Shown: piece after piece, positions 9,975 through 21,323 of the stretch | Position numbering within the stretch: position 1 is the stretch's first letter | Layout: every line of letters begins with the position of its first letter | Source of the DNA: Stemphylium vesicarium | Taxonomy: Eukaryota; Ascomycota; Dothideomycetes; Pleosporales; Pleosporaceae | Length of the DNA: 54,985 nt | Reading direction: 5' to 3' | Assembly: GCA_004380135.1 (NCBI GenBank) | Contig: QXCR01000176.1 | Coordinates: forward strand, 1-54,985 | Program-made: the position numbers and the translations under genes | The notes under the pieces: model-generated | The model's input: only the letters and a program-made list of their open reading frames with translations | Told to the model about the DNA's origin: nothing | Databases searched by the model: none

Positions 9975-11473
9975 ATGGCGCCCGTTTCCATGCCGTCAGC
10001 CCTGACATTTGAGCTACTGGGGAAGTGCTCAGTATGTCATCATGTTGATCTGGATGAGATTTGTCCAGTGCATTGGCGGCTGACAGGTCTACGTAGGTGA
10101 CCAAAGCGCGTGCTGCGACGCTGCATCTTCCCCATGGCCCAGTGCCCCTCCCCATCTTCATGCCAGTCGCGACGCAGGCCTCGCTCAAGGGTCTCACGCC
10201 AGACCAACTCGAGGACCAAGGCTGTCGGCTATGTCTGAACAACACATACCACTTGTACAGCAAACCTCGCACACCAATGCTTCTCATTGCTGACGTACTG
10301 GAGAGGTCTTAAGCCCGGGCAAGCAACGCTGGATGCCATAGGCGGCGCGCACAAGCTGCAGTCATGGCCACATAATATCCTTACAGGTGCCAGATACAAG
10401 AACCCACGAGCATGTCGAGTGGGAAGTACTGACTTTTGTAGATAGTGGTGGGTGAGTAACGCACTCGACTTGGTCTATGAAAAGCAGCTGACGCGCCTGC
10501 CAGCTTCCAAATGGTGTCGCTCCTAAAGCTCGCCAAAGTGACCGAAGAAGGCGTACGCTTCCTCAGTCCTCACGATGGCTCGCCCATGCTGCTCACCCCC
10601 GAACACTCGATATCCCTCCAGAATTCCATCGGCAGCGACATCATCATGCAGCTTGACGACGTTATCGTGACTACCTCGCCCGACCATGCGCGCATGAAGG
10701 AAGCCATGGAGCGTTCGGTGCGCTGGCTCGATCGCTGCATACAGGCACACAAGTACCCAGAGAGGCAGAACCTCTTCTGCATTATACAGGGAGGCCTGGA
10801 CCTGGAAATGCGAAGAGAATGTACCGTCGAGATGGTGGCACGGGATACTCCCGGTATTGCCATTGGAGGCTTGTCTGGCGGAGAGGAGAAAGAGTCGTAC
10901 TGCAATGTTGTCAAGACATGCACCGACCTGCTGCCCGAGAAGAAGCCGCGCTATGTCATGGGCGTGGGCTATCCAGAAGACCTAGTCGTTTCTGTGGCTC
11001 TCGGCGCAGACATGTTTGACTGCGTATGGCCAACGCGAACTGCTGTACGTCGAATCTTGTGATTCCCTTGTCATGACTCTGCTAACAACTCCAAGCGCTT
11101 CGGCAACGCCATCACATCCCGTGGTTCACTCAACCTACGCAATCAAGTCTATTCCGAAGACTTTGGCCCCATCGAAGAGGGCTGCACCTGCACCTGCTGT
11201 CGTCCAACATCCCATGGCGGCCTTGGCATTACCCGAGCCTACATCTACCATGTCACTGCAAAGGAAACTGCTGGAGCGCATCTCTTGACTATGCACAACG
11301 TGCATTATCAGCTGAATCTGATGAGGCTGGCGAGAGAGGCCATAATCGGAGATCGATATCCACAGTTTGTAAAGCACTTTTTCAACGACTTGTATAACGG
11401 AGAAAAGGACAAGTATCCAAAATGGGCTATCGATGCGCTGAGGGGTGTAGGTGTTGATTTGCTAAGTTCATGA
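9975..11473 (+). CDS. QTRT1: queuine tRNA-ribosyltransferase catalytic subunit (eukaryotic TGT)
   Basis: Six exons (9975-10031, 10097-10254, 10304-10386, 10442-10451, 10504-11044, 11096-11473) give 408 residues, close to the about 400 of animal QTRT1. It exchanges guanine 34 for queuine in tRNAs with GUN anticodons, normally as a heterodimer with QTRT2. Family motifs are TDSGGFQMVSL with Asp100, LDRCIQAH, GGLSGGE, MGVGYPEDLV and MFDCVWPTRTA with the nucleophile Asp275. The zinc site is C313-X-C315-X2-C318, then His345. Exon 4 is only 10 nt and encodes the DSGG core. Start choice: ATG 9975 gives an N-terminus like that of animal orthologues, but an open frame with eleven in-frame ATG codons continues upstream. 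The gene is divergent from the transcription factor and probably unrelated to that cluster. Confidence 0.94.
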
Positions 11474-11631
11474 ATATCCACATTTTATCCCAGTCAAGAA
11501 GCATGACAACACCCTAATCTCGACAAAAGTAAGAGTAGAAATTATACACGACCAAATCTCCGCTTTCACATTCCCTCGACTGTGACCAAGCCAATAGCTC
11601 TACAAACCCCCGCACAAGTGTATGTATCAGT

Positions 11632-13064
11632 CTACGACTCATATTGAGGTGGACTCCAAGCCGTCGTGGTTCCAAACGCAGGTATCACACTGCCTACTAC
11701 ACTACTAAACTTTTGTACAAACGGATGGGACAAAACACCAGTCACGCTATTGAACAGCGTGATGCCCCATTCAGTTTGGGGATTCGCAATTTGCGGCGCA
11801 CCAGGAATAAGTTTCTGGGCCTTGTCGACGTATTGCCTCGCCACACGTTCGTAGTTGGCCAGCGCGGCAGGGATATCAGTCGGAGATTTTGAAACTTCGC
11901 CTGCAAGAACATATGCGCCTACTATGGCTGCACCCGTTCCCTGTCGTCGTTGTCAGTCTTCGCCTTCGAGTTAGGGGAGCAAGGCCAGTCGTGGCTACAT
12001 ACTACACCAGAGATTGGACTAGGACAGTAGGCCGCATCGCCCACCAACGCGACATGTCCCTTGACCCATGTATCCATCTTGACCTGCGCAATTTGCTGCA
12101 TGTAAAAGTCATCAGCCTTCCTCATCTCGCGTATACAGCGCTCTGCCTGCCATCCCGCGTCTTCAAACTCCCTTGCGAACCACTCTTGCTGCTCTTCCCT
12201 TGTGCCCTTCTTAAGTAACTGGTCGATCTCATCGAAGCGAGAGAGGTTGGCGTCAGTCACAGCCAAATATGCCCTTGTCGTGCCATACTGATCAGGTCGC
12301 AGGAGGAACAGACGACCGCGAGACGCGTTGTACCATTGTGCGTATTTCGTGTCGACGGGGTCGCGTGGCATGGTGAATAGGGCAGAGTATTGGCCTAGGC
12401 GGTAAAGATAATCATCATTTTTGGGTCCGTGGCCGAAGACTATGCGGCGGGTACGCGACATTTGGCCGTCTGCGCCTACGACGAGATCGTATTGCGTGGG
12501 CGATAGCTTGTTCTTGAATGTGACTTCTACTTTGTCGTTTTGCTTCTCTTCAACGCCCGTCACCATATCGTCGAAGATATAGGTTATATTTGGGTTGTGT
12601 TTTGTGGCATCGTAGACGACTCGCGCCATGTCTCCGCGCAGAATCTCGTACTCGCTCGTCGCTAGGAGAAGTCAGTCTAAGATCGGAACCTGTGTTTCCG
12701 ACTTTTCTATTTCTGTCACAGGCATGAATACGCATGTCTAAAACATACCACTTTGCCGTTCCTCCTCGCCTGTGGCTTCAAAAGTCGCTCTTCTCTCGCC
12801 ATCCCTATACACAAACTGCATTCCGACTTCTGTTGTATTGTACTCTTTGACTTTGCTTAATAAGCCCATCTTCTTGACAATAGGCACGCATGATGAGCGG
12901 AGATCAACTGCTTGTCCGCCCAGTCGCGGTTCGGGACTGCGTTCCAAGATGGTGATTTTGGACGACGGTAGGAAGCGGCTCAGCCAAAAAGCGAGAGTTG
13001 GACCTGCGATACCAGATCCGGATACCAAGATGTTGAGAGACTTAGTTGAGGTGGACGTGGTCAT
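11632..13064 (-). CDS. FAD-dependent monooxygenase (aromatic hydroxylase/TetX-like)
   Basis: Three exons (13064-12749, 12661-12003, 11940-11632) encode 427 residues; introns are 87 and 62 bp. The N-terminal dinucleotide-binding motif is SGSGIAGPTLAFWL (residues about 15-28). The DG motif YDLVVGADGQMSRTR and the GD motif VALVGDAAYCPSP complete the class A flavoprotein monooxygenase signature (PF01494). The GTGAAIVGAYVLAGE helix follows across intron 2. Such enzymes hydroxylate aromatic or polyketide substrates using NAD(P)H. No PKS, NRPS or terpene synthase lies nearby, so a secondary-metabolite role is not supported; detoxification or catabolism of a small aromatic is equally likely. No transmembrane anchor is evident at the C-terminus. 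Confidence 0.9.
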
Positions 13065-13961
13065 GTTTGCGACGAGTTGAGCAGTTCAGACAGAAATGTT
13101 GAGACGTGGAAGATGGAACCAACCAAGGGTAAATAGAATCTCGAAACACAACTAACATCTACTCTATATACTCGTTATCGGACCTATTGCTTCTCACCAT
13201 CCGCACACCATACACGTCAACGTGACTCTAAGGCCCAGATTCCGATGCTATCGTGAACTACGTTCACCCCTAGATCGGTGGTTACAAGCCAATCTACAGG
13301 GTTAAAATGACATCATTAGGCGTCCCGAACGCTGCTTTGAGCGGACACTGCACACCACAAAACGCATTGATTGGATCTTCAAAAGCCCAACTGTGTTGCT
13401 AACCAGCGTTGGGGCTTGGGTACGGAGTAGTTTGTCGTGTTCCGGTGCCGCTGGGATGTTTGTCACGGAGGTCCGTAGCGGGGTGTCGGTACATGGGAAA
13501 GCACCGAGCTCGGTTCTTACCGAATAGGGGGACGAAAGTGGGGGTATGACTAGGGTACTGGGGAATTCTCGCCGGTGTCTTGCTGGGAAGAGCTAATCTG
13601 GTATTTTGGGGTGCAGATGTAGCTCCTGGGCGCGTTGAAAGCAGCTGCCTTTGGTAAAATAGTCTGAGCAACTTGTGGTCTAGCCTCCGATGACAATTAG
13701 GCTCACCCCAACATTTCGCTCATGTCTTCCGTTACTGACCCTTGACCTGCTTCTTGTACAGGTCCTTTTACAACGGATTCAATACCACTGTAAGGTCGCA
13801 GCATCATGCCGTTTCAGTGAAATCATTGATTTGAGAGTGGCATTATTACTTCGAAACCCATGGGTTAAATGCACCTGTTGGACACATGAACAGCTATACT
13901 TGCAGTGATGCAGACGATGAATTTGTAAAGCGAGTGCAACGACGAGAGAAAAATCAGGCGC
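13065..13961. other. intergenic, no gene seen
   Basis: This 897-bp stretch holds the promoter of the FAD monooxygenase and the 3' flank of the peptidase gene. The small open frames show no family motif or coding bias. Confidence 0.5.
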
Positions 13962-15635
13962 TTAGATAAACAGCTTATCACCATGGTACTTGACCTCCTC
14001 CCTGTACGCAGTGGACTTGGCCGCAACCTCAAGCTCGCGCTCGGGGAAGCCCTCGAGCGACTGCGCGTATGTCGCGACGGAATGGGCAATGAGCTACGAT
14101 GCGTTAGTCAATCATTCGACCACGAGAGGAACAGTATTGCTTACCTTTGTGTTGACAACCCATGCAGTGACATTAACGTTGCCAACGTCATCGCAGAGCT
14201 GATGGTAGCATGGATCATACCAGTCTCCTGCCTTCCCACCAAACATCTCAGCCTCCTTCTCCGTCTTGATACCCTCCGCTCCAGTAGCGATGCCGCCACC
14301 TGGAATGCCGTTGCGAATGAAACCATCGTAGTCGCTACGTCCATCAAAGGGAATGAATGTGTAGTTCAACCCCTGGTCCTCATACCACTTGACGTAAAGA
14401 TCGCGAAGTTCCTCTGATCCCTTCGGATTCACGGCGTTGGTAGCGTTATAGATTTGATAGGCAAAGTTGGGGCTGCTGTTGGTTAGGTAAATCCCTGTGA
14501 CGAATATCCATTTACTCACCTGCCCATCATGTCATAATCCATGAAAAGACGGATCTTCTTGTTTTCCTTCTCAGGGAGAGAGGCAACATAGTAGTCAGAG
14601 CCGAGCAAGCCTTCCTCCTCACCGGCCCACCAGGCGAATCGGACGCAGTTGGAAACGTTGTATTTGGTGAGTTGTGTAGCAATCTCGAGAAGCGACATCG
14701 TACCAGATCCATCATCATTGATACCAGGGCCTTCTGTGACGCTGTCACTGTGAGCTCCGAGCATGACACAGTTGTCGGGGTCACCCTCAGTGGTCTGAGC
14801 GATGATGTTGACAGTCAGAATCTGGTTGACTTCAGCATCAATATAGGCGATAGCATCGACGCGTTCTCCCTGTTTGAGTTTCTTGAGGATTGGCTCTGCT
14901 TCTTCACCTGATAGGCCGAATGTCGCAACGTGATCCGGCGAGGGTGTTCCCAAAGTACCGGATACGGGATCCTTCTCGTAGTTGTAAACCACAACTGCAG
15001 CGGCACCTTTGCGTCCAGCGCGCTCAGATTTGGTGCCGAATGGGCATACCCCGCGCTTTACAAACGCAATGTTGCCCGCGACAGAGTCGGGGTAGTCTGA
15101 TTCCTGGCAACCTTCGTTCTCGACGAACACAAGATCACCGTGCACGGGCTCCTTGTCCTTGGTTGCCGGGGTCAGGCCCATGGGTGCTGCGGATTTGGGC
15201 ACGCCTGCACCGATGACTAGGCGCGACTCAAAGACATTACCAGAGACAGCGGGAAATGACTGATTCGTGATCGTATAGTAGTCTCCAAGCTCCAATATGG
15301 TCTGGTAGATGTATGATAGTGTCCCGACGTGGCCTACATGGCGGTCAGCATTAGAGTGAGACTCGGCACGTGCAACGCATACCAGCACTCCCAATGACTC
15401 TCGTCGGGTGGTTGTATTCTTCTTCTCCAAGCTTCGCAATCTCATACATCTTCTTCGCACGCGTCATCAGTCTGTCGCCACTGATGAGCTCTTGAAGTTC
15501 GGTGGAGTTGACCATTGGTTTCGTTCCATGTGGGTGTCCAAGCGACGCCTGGTTGCTGGACGATAGGAACGGAATCTGGAGCGCCGAAGCGCCTGTCACG
15601 GCTGCGCACAGCGCAAATCCAGAGAAGTAGACCAT
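13962..15635 (-). CDS. secreted M28 aminopeptidase with PA domain
   Basis: Four exons (15635-15383, 15333-14520, 14472-14145, 14093-13962) encode 508 residues. The start MVYFSGFALCAAVTGASA is a signal peptide. A PA domain (about residues 120-235) contains VFVENEGCQ and NIAFVKRGVCPFG. The di-zinc peptidase core follows: LGAHSDSV, GINDDGSGT, the general base in WAGEEEGLLGS, the DYDMMG ligand and the late His in YDPCYHQLCDD. This order matches fungal leucine aminopeptidase 2/aminopeptidase Y, extracellular or vacuolar enzymes that trim N-terminal residues. Several N-X-S/T sites fit secretion. Intron 2 ends in a tandem CAGCAG acceptor, so one serine may be optional (alternative exon start 14475). 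Confidence 0.94.
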
Positions 15636-16884
15636 ATTGTAGAGTACAGAGATGAATGTGTAGAGAGTTGAGATGGACGCGCGATGTTTGTTTGATAGAT
15701 GAGGGTTGCCATGACGCTAACACGCGCCTATTGATAACGCCTGTCCCCGTGCACCTCCACGGCTGACCAGGTGACCATCTGGGCACGCTCGAGCGTGTTT
15801 ACTTTTCAGCGCATTGAATCTATCGTCTGACAGCCATGGAGTGCTCCACGAAGTAACACTGTGTTCGACCTCGCGCATGCATCAGGAAAAAGAGGTATCG
15901 GAAACTGCAAGGGCCCGTATGGAGCTGCTGACGCTAGCCCCCAGAATGCAAGACGGGTGCCTTGATCGCTAGATCCGGGCCAAGGGCACCAGAAAACAGG
16001 TGTTGGGGCATTACAGAGGCGCGATGCGATTGTCGATCACCTCAGCTGGTGTAGTAGAACTAGAGGCACATAGTTCTGTTTGGTGCAAGTGGTGACCTCA
16101 TTGTCATGGATCGATGGTCGCGAGCTGCATTCCTAGCCCTTTGGTCTAAGAACGCAGATGATGTGGAATCATCGTCAGAGCATGGGAATCTCAAGAGCTG
16201 AACGAGCAGTGCCATCAGACGCTCATACCCCGGACTTCTATTCGGTCTTCGTGTTAGATAGATGCTGCGGTAATTACACGGTCGAGACCCTTTCCCCTTG
16301 CAGCGGTGGAAAATGTGGAGGCTGGGCCCACGTCAAGGCGCATGGAGCTGAAACCTTGCTCCGCGCCTACACGGGGCTGGGGCCAAGCGGTGTCAAGCAT
16401 CGCCAGGAGCGTTGTGAGATGCTTGGTGACGTGTCTACGGTGGATAAGCTCAGATTGACAACAGGAATAAGGGAATCTGGGCCAATGGTGTAGCAATGTG
16501 CTGACCGGACAGAAATATGCCGCAAAATTTCGGTGTAAAGGCGCTACAATAGGATCGTGTTGGCGGACAGAGCATCGAGGCTGTGCCCAAAGTGGATGCG
16601 CGCACGTTGCGACCGCCTGTACCCTCATAAACAAGGAACTAACTGCAAACCGAGATGAGGCCGGATCCTTTTACATTGTCCAGTCTCACTACACCTTCGT
16701 TCTTGTTTCCTTTTATCCTCCCACCTGTTCGACAGCAGTTGCCCAGCCTGCAATCGCTGCATGCCAATTCATAAGCGCGCCCAGAGACCCTAAACAGACG
16801 GCCGCTGCCCCCGGAATCAGAGCTTGCATATAACGTTGCGTGCCCTGAGCATCGCATTCAAACCCTTCGACACCTACTGGAGCC
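15636..16884. other. intergenic, no gene seen
   Basis: About 1.25 kb between two divergent genes. Open frames near 16158-16493 and 16254-16634 overlap each other on opposite strands and show no motif; they are judged to be chance. The stretch just before 16885 is pyrimidine-rich, like a 5' leader. Confidence 0.5.
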
Positions 16885-18483
16885 ATGGCCCACCGCTCAC
16901 GCTCACAACGACCCTCGCGGGACTATCCTAATGGCCACCGCTCATCGCGAGACCGAGAGCTCACCAGCGAAAAGCCCTCGCGTAGTCGAACACGGCCCAC
17001 AGGAGGTAGACGTGAGGAATCTCTGCCCCAATACAACCACAATGGGCACAAAGTGACTCCCGGCATCCACCCCGAGGGCGAGAGTGGCAGGAGAGGCTTC
17101 CACCTGTTCAAGTTCCTCCTCATTTGCGGCAGGAGTAGTAGCACACCGTCTACGCTGGTCAATATGCTGTGGCCTATAGTTCCCATTGCAATTGCACTGG
17201 TGAGTATTTCTTATGGACGAGCATTGGAACCGTTCTAACAGACGTCACAGCACTTTGCGACACCGGAATGGCATCTTGCCATCTTCATTACCAACTACAT
17301 TGCCATGTTACCAGCGGCTAATTTGCTGGGCTTCGCTGGCCAGGAGTTCTCGCGAAAGATGCCGAACAAGGCCTTTGCTGTTGTTCTCGAGACGACGTTC
17401 GGTTCTGTTGTAGAGATCATCTTGTTCATGGTATTGCTCAAAACTTCCAATGGCGACTCGAATGTCCAGGTTATCAAGGCCGCCATATTGGGGTCTATTC
17501 TAGCCAATTTGCTACTTTGCCTCGGTTCATGGTAAGCTGCACCCTCGTTCGTCTGTTTTGCACCAGCTAACCCCTAACCAGCTTCATTGCAGGTGGAATT
17601 AAGAATGACCAACAAGAGTTCCATTCAGCCGTCTCCGAGAACGGTTCTGGACTGATGCTCGTTGCTGCTAGTACGTTGGTCATTGCTCACTATTATCTAA
17701 CCAAACTAACCTCTTGCAGCGGCTCTCGTACTGCCCGCCGTTTTCTACGCTTACCTTGACCAAAACCCACACTACGAAGCCAACGTCGACGTCGCATACA
17801 ACACTCGCCTAATTTCCCGTGGTGTTGCAATCATCTCGATTATAGGCTACCTGATCTACATCTTTTTCCAGACCGTCTCTCACGATGGTCTGCTTCACGA
17901 GATCTACGAGGAAGACGACCACAAGGACAAGGACCGCCACAAGGAGTTGAAGAAGCCCAAGCTTACTTTAATCGAAGTTATTGTTGCCCTCGCCATCTCT
18001 TTGGCCTGCGTTTCGCTGGTGGCCATCTCCCTTGTTCTCGAAATCCCGCACATCGTAGAGCGTGGTGTCAGCGACGCTTTCGTTGGTCTCATCCTCATTC
18101 CCCTCGTCGAAAAGATCTCGGAGCATCTCCTCGCTATCGATGAAGCCTACGACAACCAGATCAACATGGCGCTGGCTCACGTTCTTGGTGCCTCTATCCA
18201 GACTGCTTTGTTCAACGCACCGCTCGTTGTCCTGGTCGGCTGGGGTATCGGTGTCACCATGGACTATAACTTCGCCATCTTCGACGCCGTTGCCCTGATT
18301 TTGGCAGTTCTAGCCGTCGGTTCTTTCCTCCGTGACAGAAAGTCAAACTACCTGGAGGGTGTGCTATGCGTAATGGTCTACATCATTATCGCCATTTGTG
18401 CCTTCTACTTCCCGAACCCTGCAGAACACGGTGCATCTGGAGGCAGTGCCGCTGAGGGCAGTACTTCTGAGGGTGGCCATTAG
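16885..18483 (+). CDS. CAX-type cation/proton exchanger
   Basis: Four exons (16885-17199, 17251-17531, 17582-17670, 17720-18483) give 482 residues. A charged, disordered N-terminus of about 75 residues precedes about eleven hydrophobic segments in two repeats. The repeats are split by an acidic/basic loop (EEDDHKDKDRHKE). Repeat 1 has LETTFGSVVEIILF and repeat 2 has VEKISEHLLAIDEAYDNQ, then GASIQTALFNAP, as in the sodium/calcium exchanger superfamily (PF01699). The c-2 motif normally reads GNAAEH; here the Glu-His is kept but the preceding residues differ. It probably sits in the vacuolar membrane and expels Ca2+ or another cation from the cytosol into the vacuole against protons. Ion choice cannot be settled by eye. 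Confidence 0.9.
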
Positions 18484-18963
18484 AACCTACAAAGAGGATG
18501 GCGGGACATGAGCAACTGCAATAGTTGGATCAATTTGCAATCAACGATAGCATGGAGTTGGGGAGTTGGTGCCAAATGGCGTGCTCATGAGTTTCCAAGC
18601 GAGCATTGGCAATACCTTTCTTTGAGCGATATTTTCCTTCAGGCAGCGTAATTAGCGAGCGAAAGATACTGAATACTATAACTGTACATACTTTCAATCA
18701 TTGTTTGCAAGAGAATCGTCAGTGAAGTTGTTCATGGTTTTGATGTTCCTCATATCCAGTGCATCGCTGTGTTCCTGGTGAGGGCCTGTAACATGCCGAA
18801 CCCAGCTTAGCGTCTGCACGGGCCACCACACACTAGTGAGCAATATCGTCGTTCCGGTGTCCTTGCAGTATTTCTCCTCCTCAGCGACAATCCCACTAAC
18901 CCGACAGCCACCGCCCCTTCCCACGACAGCCTCTTCCCACAGCTCATATAACAAGTCGCCAAC
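18484..18963. promoter_or_regulatory. promoter and leader of RPS17
   Basis: The last about 120 bp are C/T-rich with few purines, the usual leader of a fungal ribosomal-protein gene. No other feature is seen. Confidence 0.4.
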
Positions 18964-19647
18964 ATGGGTCGCGTCCGAACTAAGACCGTCAAGAAGTCCG
19001 CCAAGGTCATCATTGAGCGTTACTACCCCAAGTTGTCTCTGGACTTCGAGACCAACAAGAGGATCTGCGATGAAATTGCAATCATCGCCTCCAAGAGGCT
19101 GAGGAACAAGATCGCCGGATACACCACTCACTTGTACGTGCACACGCGCGCTGCGGAGGGTGATGAGCGGGCAGAGGCATTGGCATCTTGAGAGATTGAA
19201 CGCAGGCCACAATGTATTTGCAGGCAGCCTTCAATCCTCTCAGGAAACCAGCCTCTTACCTAGAGCTCTCACAACACTCCTAGCGCTCTACACCCCAATC
19301 CACCAAACTAACGCTCCGCAGGATGAAGCGTATCCAGCGTGGTCCCGTCCGTGGTATCTCATTCAAGCTTCAAGAAGAGGAACGTGAGCGCAAGGACCAG
19401 TACGTCCCCGAGATCTCCGCTCTCGACTTCACCCAGAACAGCGAGTCTGGCTCGCTCGACGTCGACCAGGAGACAAAGGACCTGCTCAAGAGCATGGGTG
19501 TATGTTCCTCCCTACCCTCGTCTTTCGCCAACATGATACTAACCCATTCGACAGTTCGACAGCATCCCTACCAACGTCATTGCCGTCTCCCAGCAGCAAG
19601 TCGTCGAGCGCCCCCGCCGCTTCAACGACCGCCCCGGCCGCTCGTAG
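18964..19647 (+). CDS. RPS17: 40S ribosomal protein eS17
   Basis: Three exons (18964-19133, 19322-19499, 19555-19647) encode 146 residues. The opening MGRVRTKTVKKSAKVIIER, the segment NKRICDEIAIIASKRLRNK and IQRGPVRGISFKLQEEERER are diagnostic for eS17. It is a structural protein of the small ribosomal subunit in the cytosol. Intron 1 is long (188 bp) compared with introns elsewhere in the window, a common trait of ribosomal-protein genes. A C-box-like GTGATGA occurs in it at 19160 but no matching D box was found. The second intron is 55 bp. High-expression promoter features are expected but not identified. Confidence 0.97.
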
Positions 19648-20189
19648 ATACAAACGCCAAAGCGCGATCCGACGGTCTCCCTTCTTCCTCCTCGATTTAC
19701 TGAAAACATGGTGTCTTGGAAATGGGTTCTTCTGCCACAACTATGGCGAGGTTTTACGGCTATATACGGCGGCATGATGATCAGGAGTCAATGAAACAAA
19801 AGGTTCTCTCCCCACTAGGTGTCGCTGAGTCTGACTGTCGAAAGACATGAGGACGATGCTTGATTGCCATTTCCCCTCCCCTTGCCCTTTGGCTTGACGT
19901 GATGTCGGTGTGATGATGTGATGAGGAAAGTAGGATCTGACAGGTAAGTGCAATTTCTACATTGACGTCAAGACATTATCGTGCGACATGCGTAATGATC
20001 GCTATCACGATATTCCTCAATGAAATACATTTTCGTGGCCTATCCGATGGGTGGTGTCCTGGAGTACATGTGCCACCACCTTCGTCAGCTCTGGACACTA
20101 CCGAACTTCTTCCTGAAACCAACCGTCAATGTCGTCGCCCACGTATCATGACCTGCTCAGAATCATGGAGGCGCCTCGACTGCTTAGCA
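19648..20189. other. intergenic between convergent genes
   Basis: It holds the 3' flanks of RPS17 and of the minus-strand membrane protein. A GATG-type simple repeat lies near 19905-19925. No gene is seen. Confidence 0.5.
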
Positions 20190-20789
20190 TCAGGGCCATG
20201 CACCACTATATCCCTTTGGTCGCAACTTCGCATCCCGACCACGCTCGGTGCTGGCCTCTTCCATTTTGGCCTTCTCATTTTCTTCCTCGACAGCATCAGC
20301 GACTCCTGTCTGTGCTTCCTTCTCACCGATATCCAAAACAGCCTGGTGGAGACTTCCGGGTCTTGTCGATACCGCAGTGTCCGGTCTACGTTCTGCATCA
20401 AGGCTTGTAGTAGTCATGGGGTCAGATAGGACGGCCCTACCTGACGTAGCAGGCCCATCCACTGTCGACAAGTTACTCAAATCTGTAGAATTTTGCGAGT
20501 TGAAACTCCTGGGCGCTCGGGCCGACCTTGTGACAAATGTAGGACCTGGCCCGTTCTCCAAACTCGGGTATCGCCCGTGATTGTCGTGGACGCGCTTTTT
20601 GATGCCAGTAAGTGGGGGCGGACTAAGCGTTGGCGATTCTGGCGCGGCCGGTGAAGAAGGCGAAGTGTACTTTGGGCTTGCGCTATGGTTGTGACGGCGC
20701 TTCCTGTAGAGCATCGCGCCGAAGACGGAGGTCAAGATCAAGATGGCGCCGACTACGATGCCTGCTAGAGCGGCGTCTGAGAGGGCCAT
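20190..20789 (-). CDS. hypothetical single-pass membrane protein
   Basis: Reading from the ATG at 20789 gives 199 residues. Residues about 4-26 (AALAGIVVGAILILTSVFGAML) form one transmembrane helix directly followed by the basic stop-transfer RKRR, so the long tail faces the cytosol. The tail is Ser/Pro/Thr-rich and disordered, then acidic (EEENEKAKMEE) and basic at the end. The open frame continues upstream to 21131 but only through non-ATG or less likely starts, and that part has no protein-like character. I do not recognise a family. The layout resembles fungal Wsc/Mid2-like anchors without the extracellular sensor domain. Confidence 0.6.
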   Translation of the reverse strand: MALSDAALAGIVVGAILILTSVFGAMLYRKRRHNHSASPKYTSPSSPAAPESPTLSPPPLTGIKKRVHDNHGRYPSLENGPGPTFVTRSARAPRSFNSQNSTDLSNLSTVDGPATSGRAVLSDPMTTTSLDAERRPDTAVSTRPGSLHQAVLDIGEKEAQTGVADAVEEENEKAKMEEASTERGRDAKLRPKGYSGAWP

Positions 20790-21323
20790 TTCTGTTTTCC
20801 TAGGCGCGATTTGGAAACTTGATGGAAGAAGTTGACAGTGATGAAAACCGACGAGTGGGAATTTAGCGTGACCGTTGAAGAGTTTGGGTGCAGACAGACT
20901 CGGTTTTGCATTGTTGAACATTGTTTGATCGGAACTAAGGGGAAAGTGCTGGAGCACAAACGGTTGTTCGCTCTGCTTTTGGAAGGCAAGAGGTTTTTGT
21001 GGCACGTTCGGGGTGGTAACAGACGGGTGGACACATACCTCACTGATGTTTTCACTGAAAGGAGAAAAATGACACGACATATGTAATTGTAAAACCTTTG
21101 ATCTGGATTCGGGCAGCGATGAAGATTCCAAGACGGTACACGCAGTACTCTATCATCATTCCATACTCGGTTGTACATTACCATTACTGTCATGAGATCA
21201 TCTCCGATCCTACAACCACTTCAGTAGCCCTTTCATGTTTCTCTTGAACCTCCCATGCACCTTCTCTTCAATCTTGCGCCAAACAAGTGCCGCTGGCATA
21301 TCTTTTGACCAATGCCGCAAAGT
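20790..21323. other. intergenic, no gene seen
   Basis: Probable promoter of the membrane-protein gene. Overlapping open frames on both strands show no motif. Confidence 0.4.

Noticed and set aside
7323..13064. Secondary-metabolite cluster (regulator plus FAD monooxygenase)
   Set aside because: No polyketide synthase, peptide synthetase, terpene cyclase or prenyltransferase is present, and a housekeeping TGT gene lies between.
19134..19321. Possible intronic C/D snoRNA in RPS17 intron 1
   Set aside because: A C-box-like GTGATGA is present at 19160 but no CTGA D box or pairing terminal stem was found.
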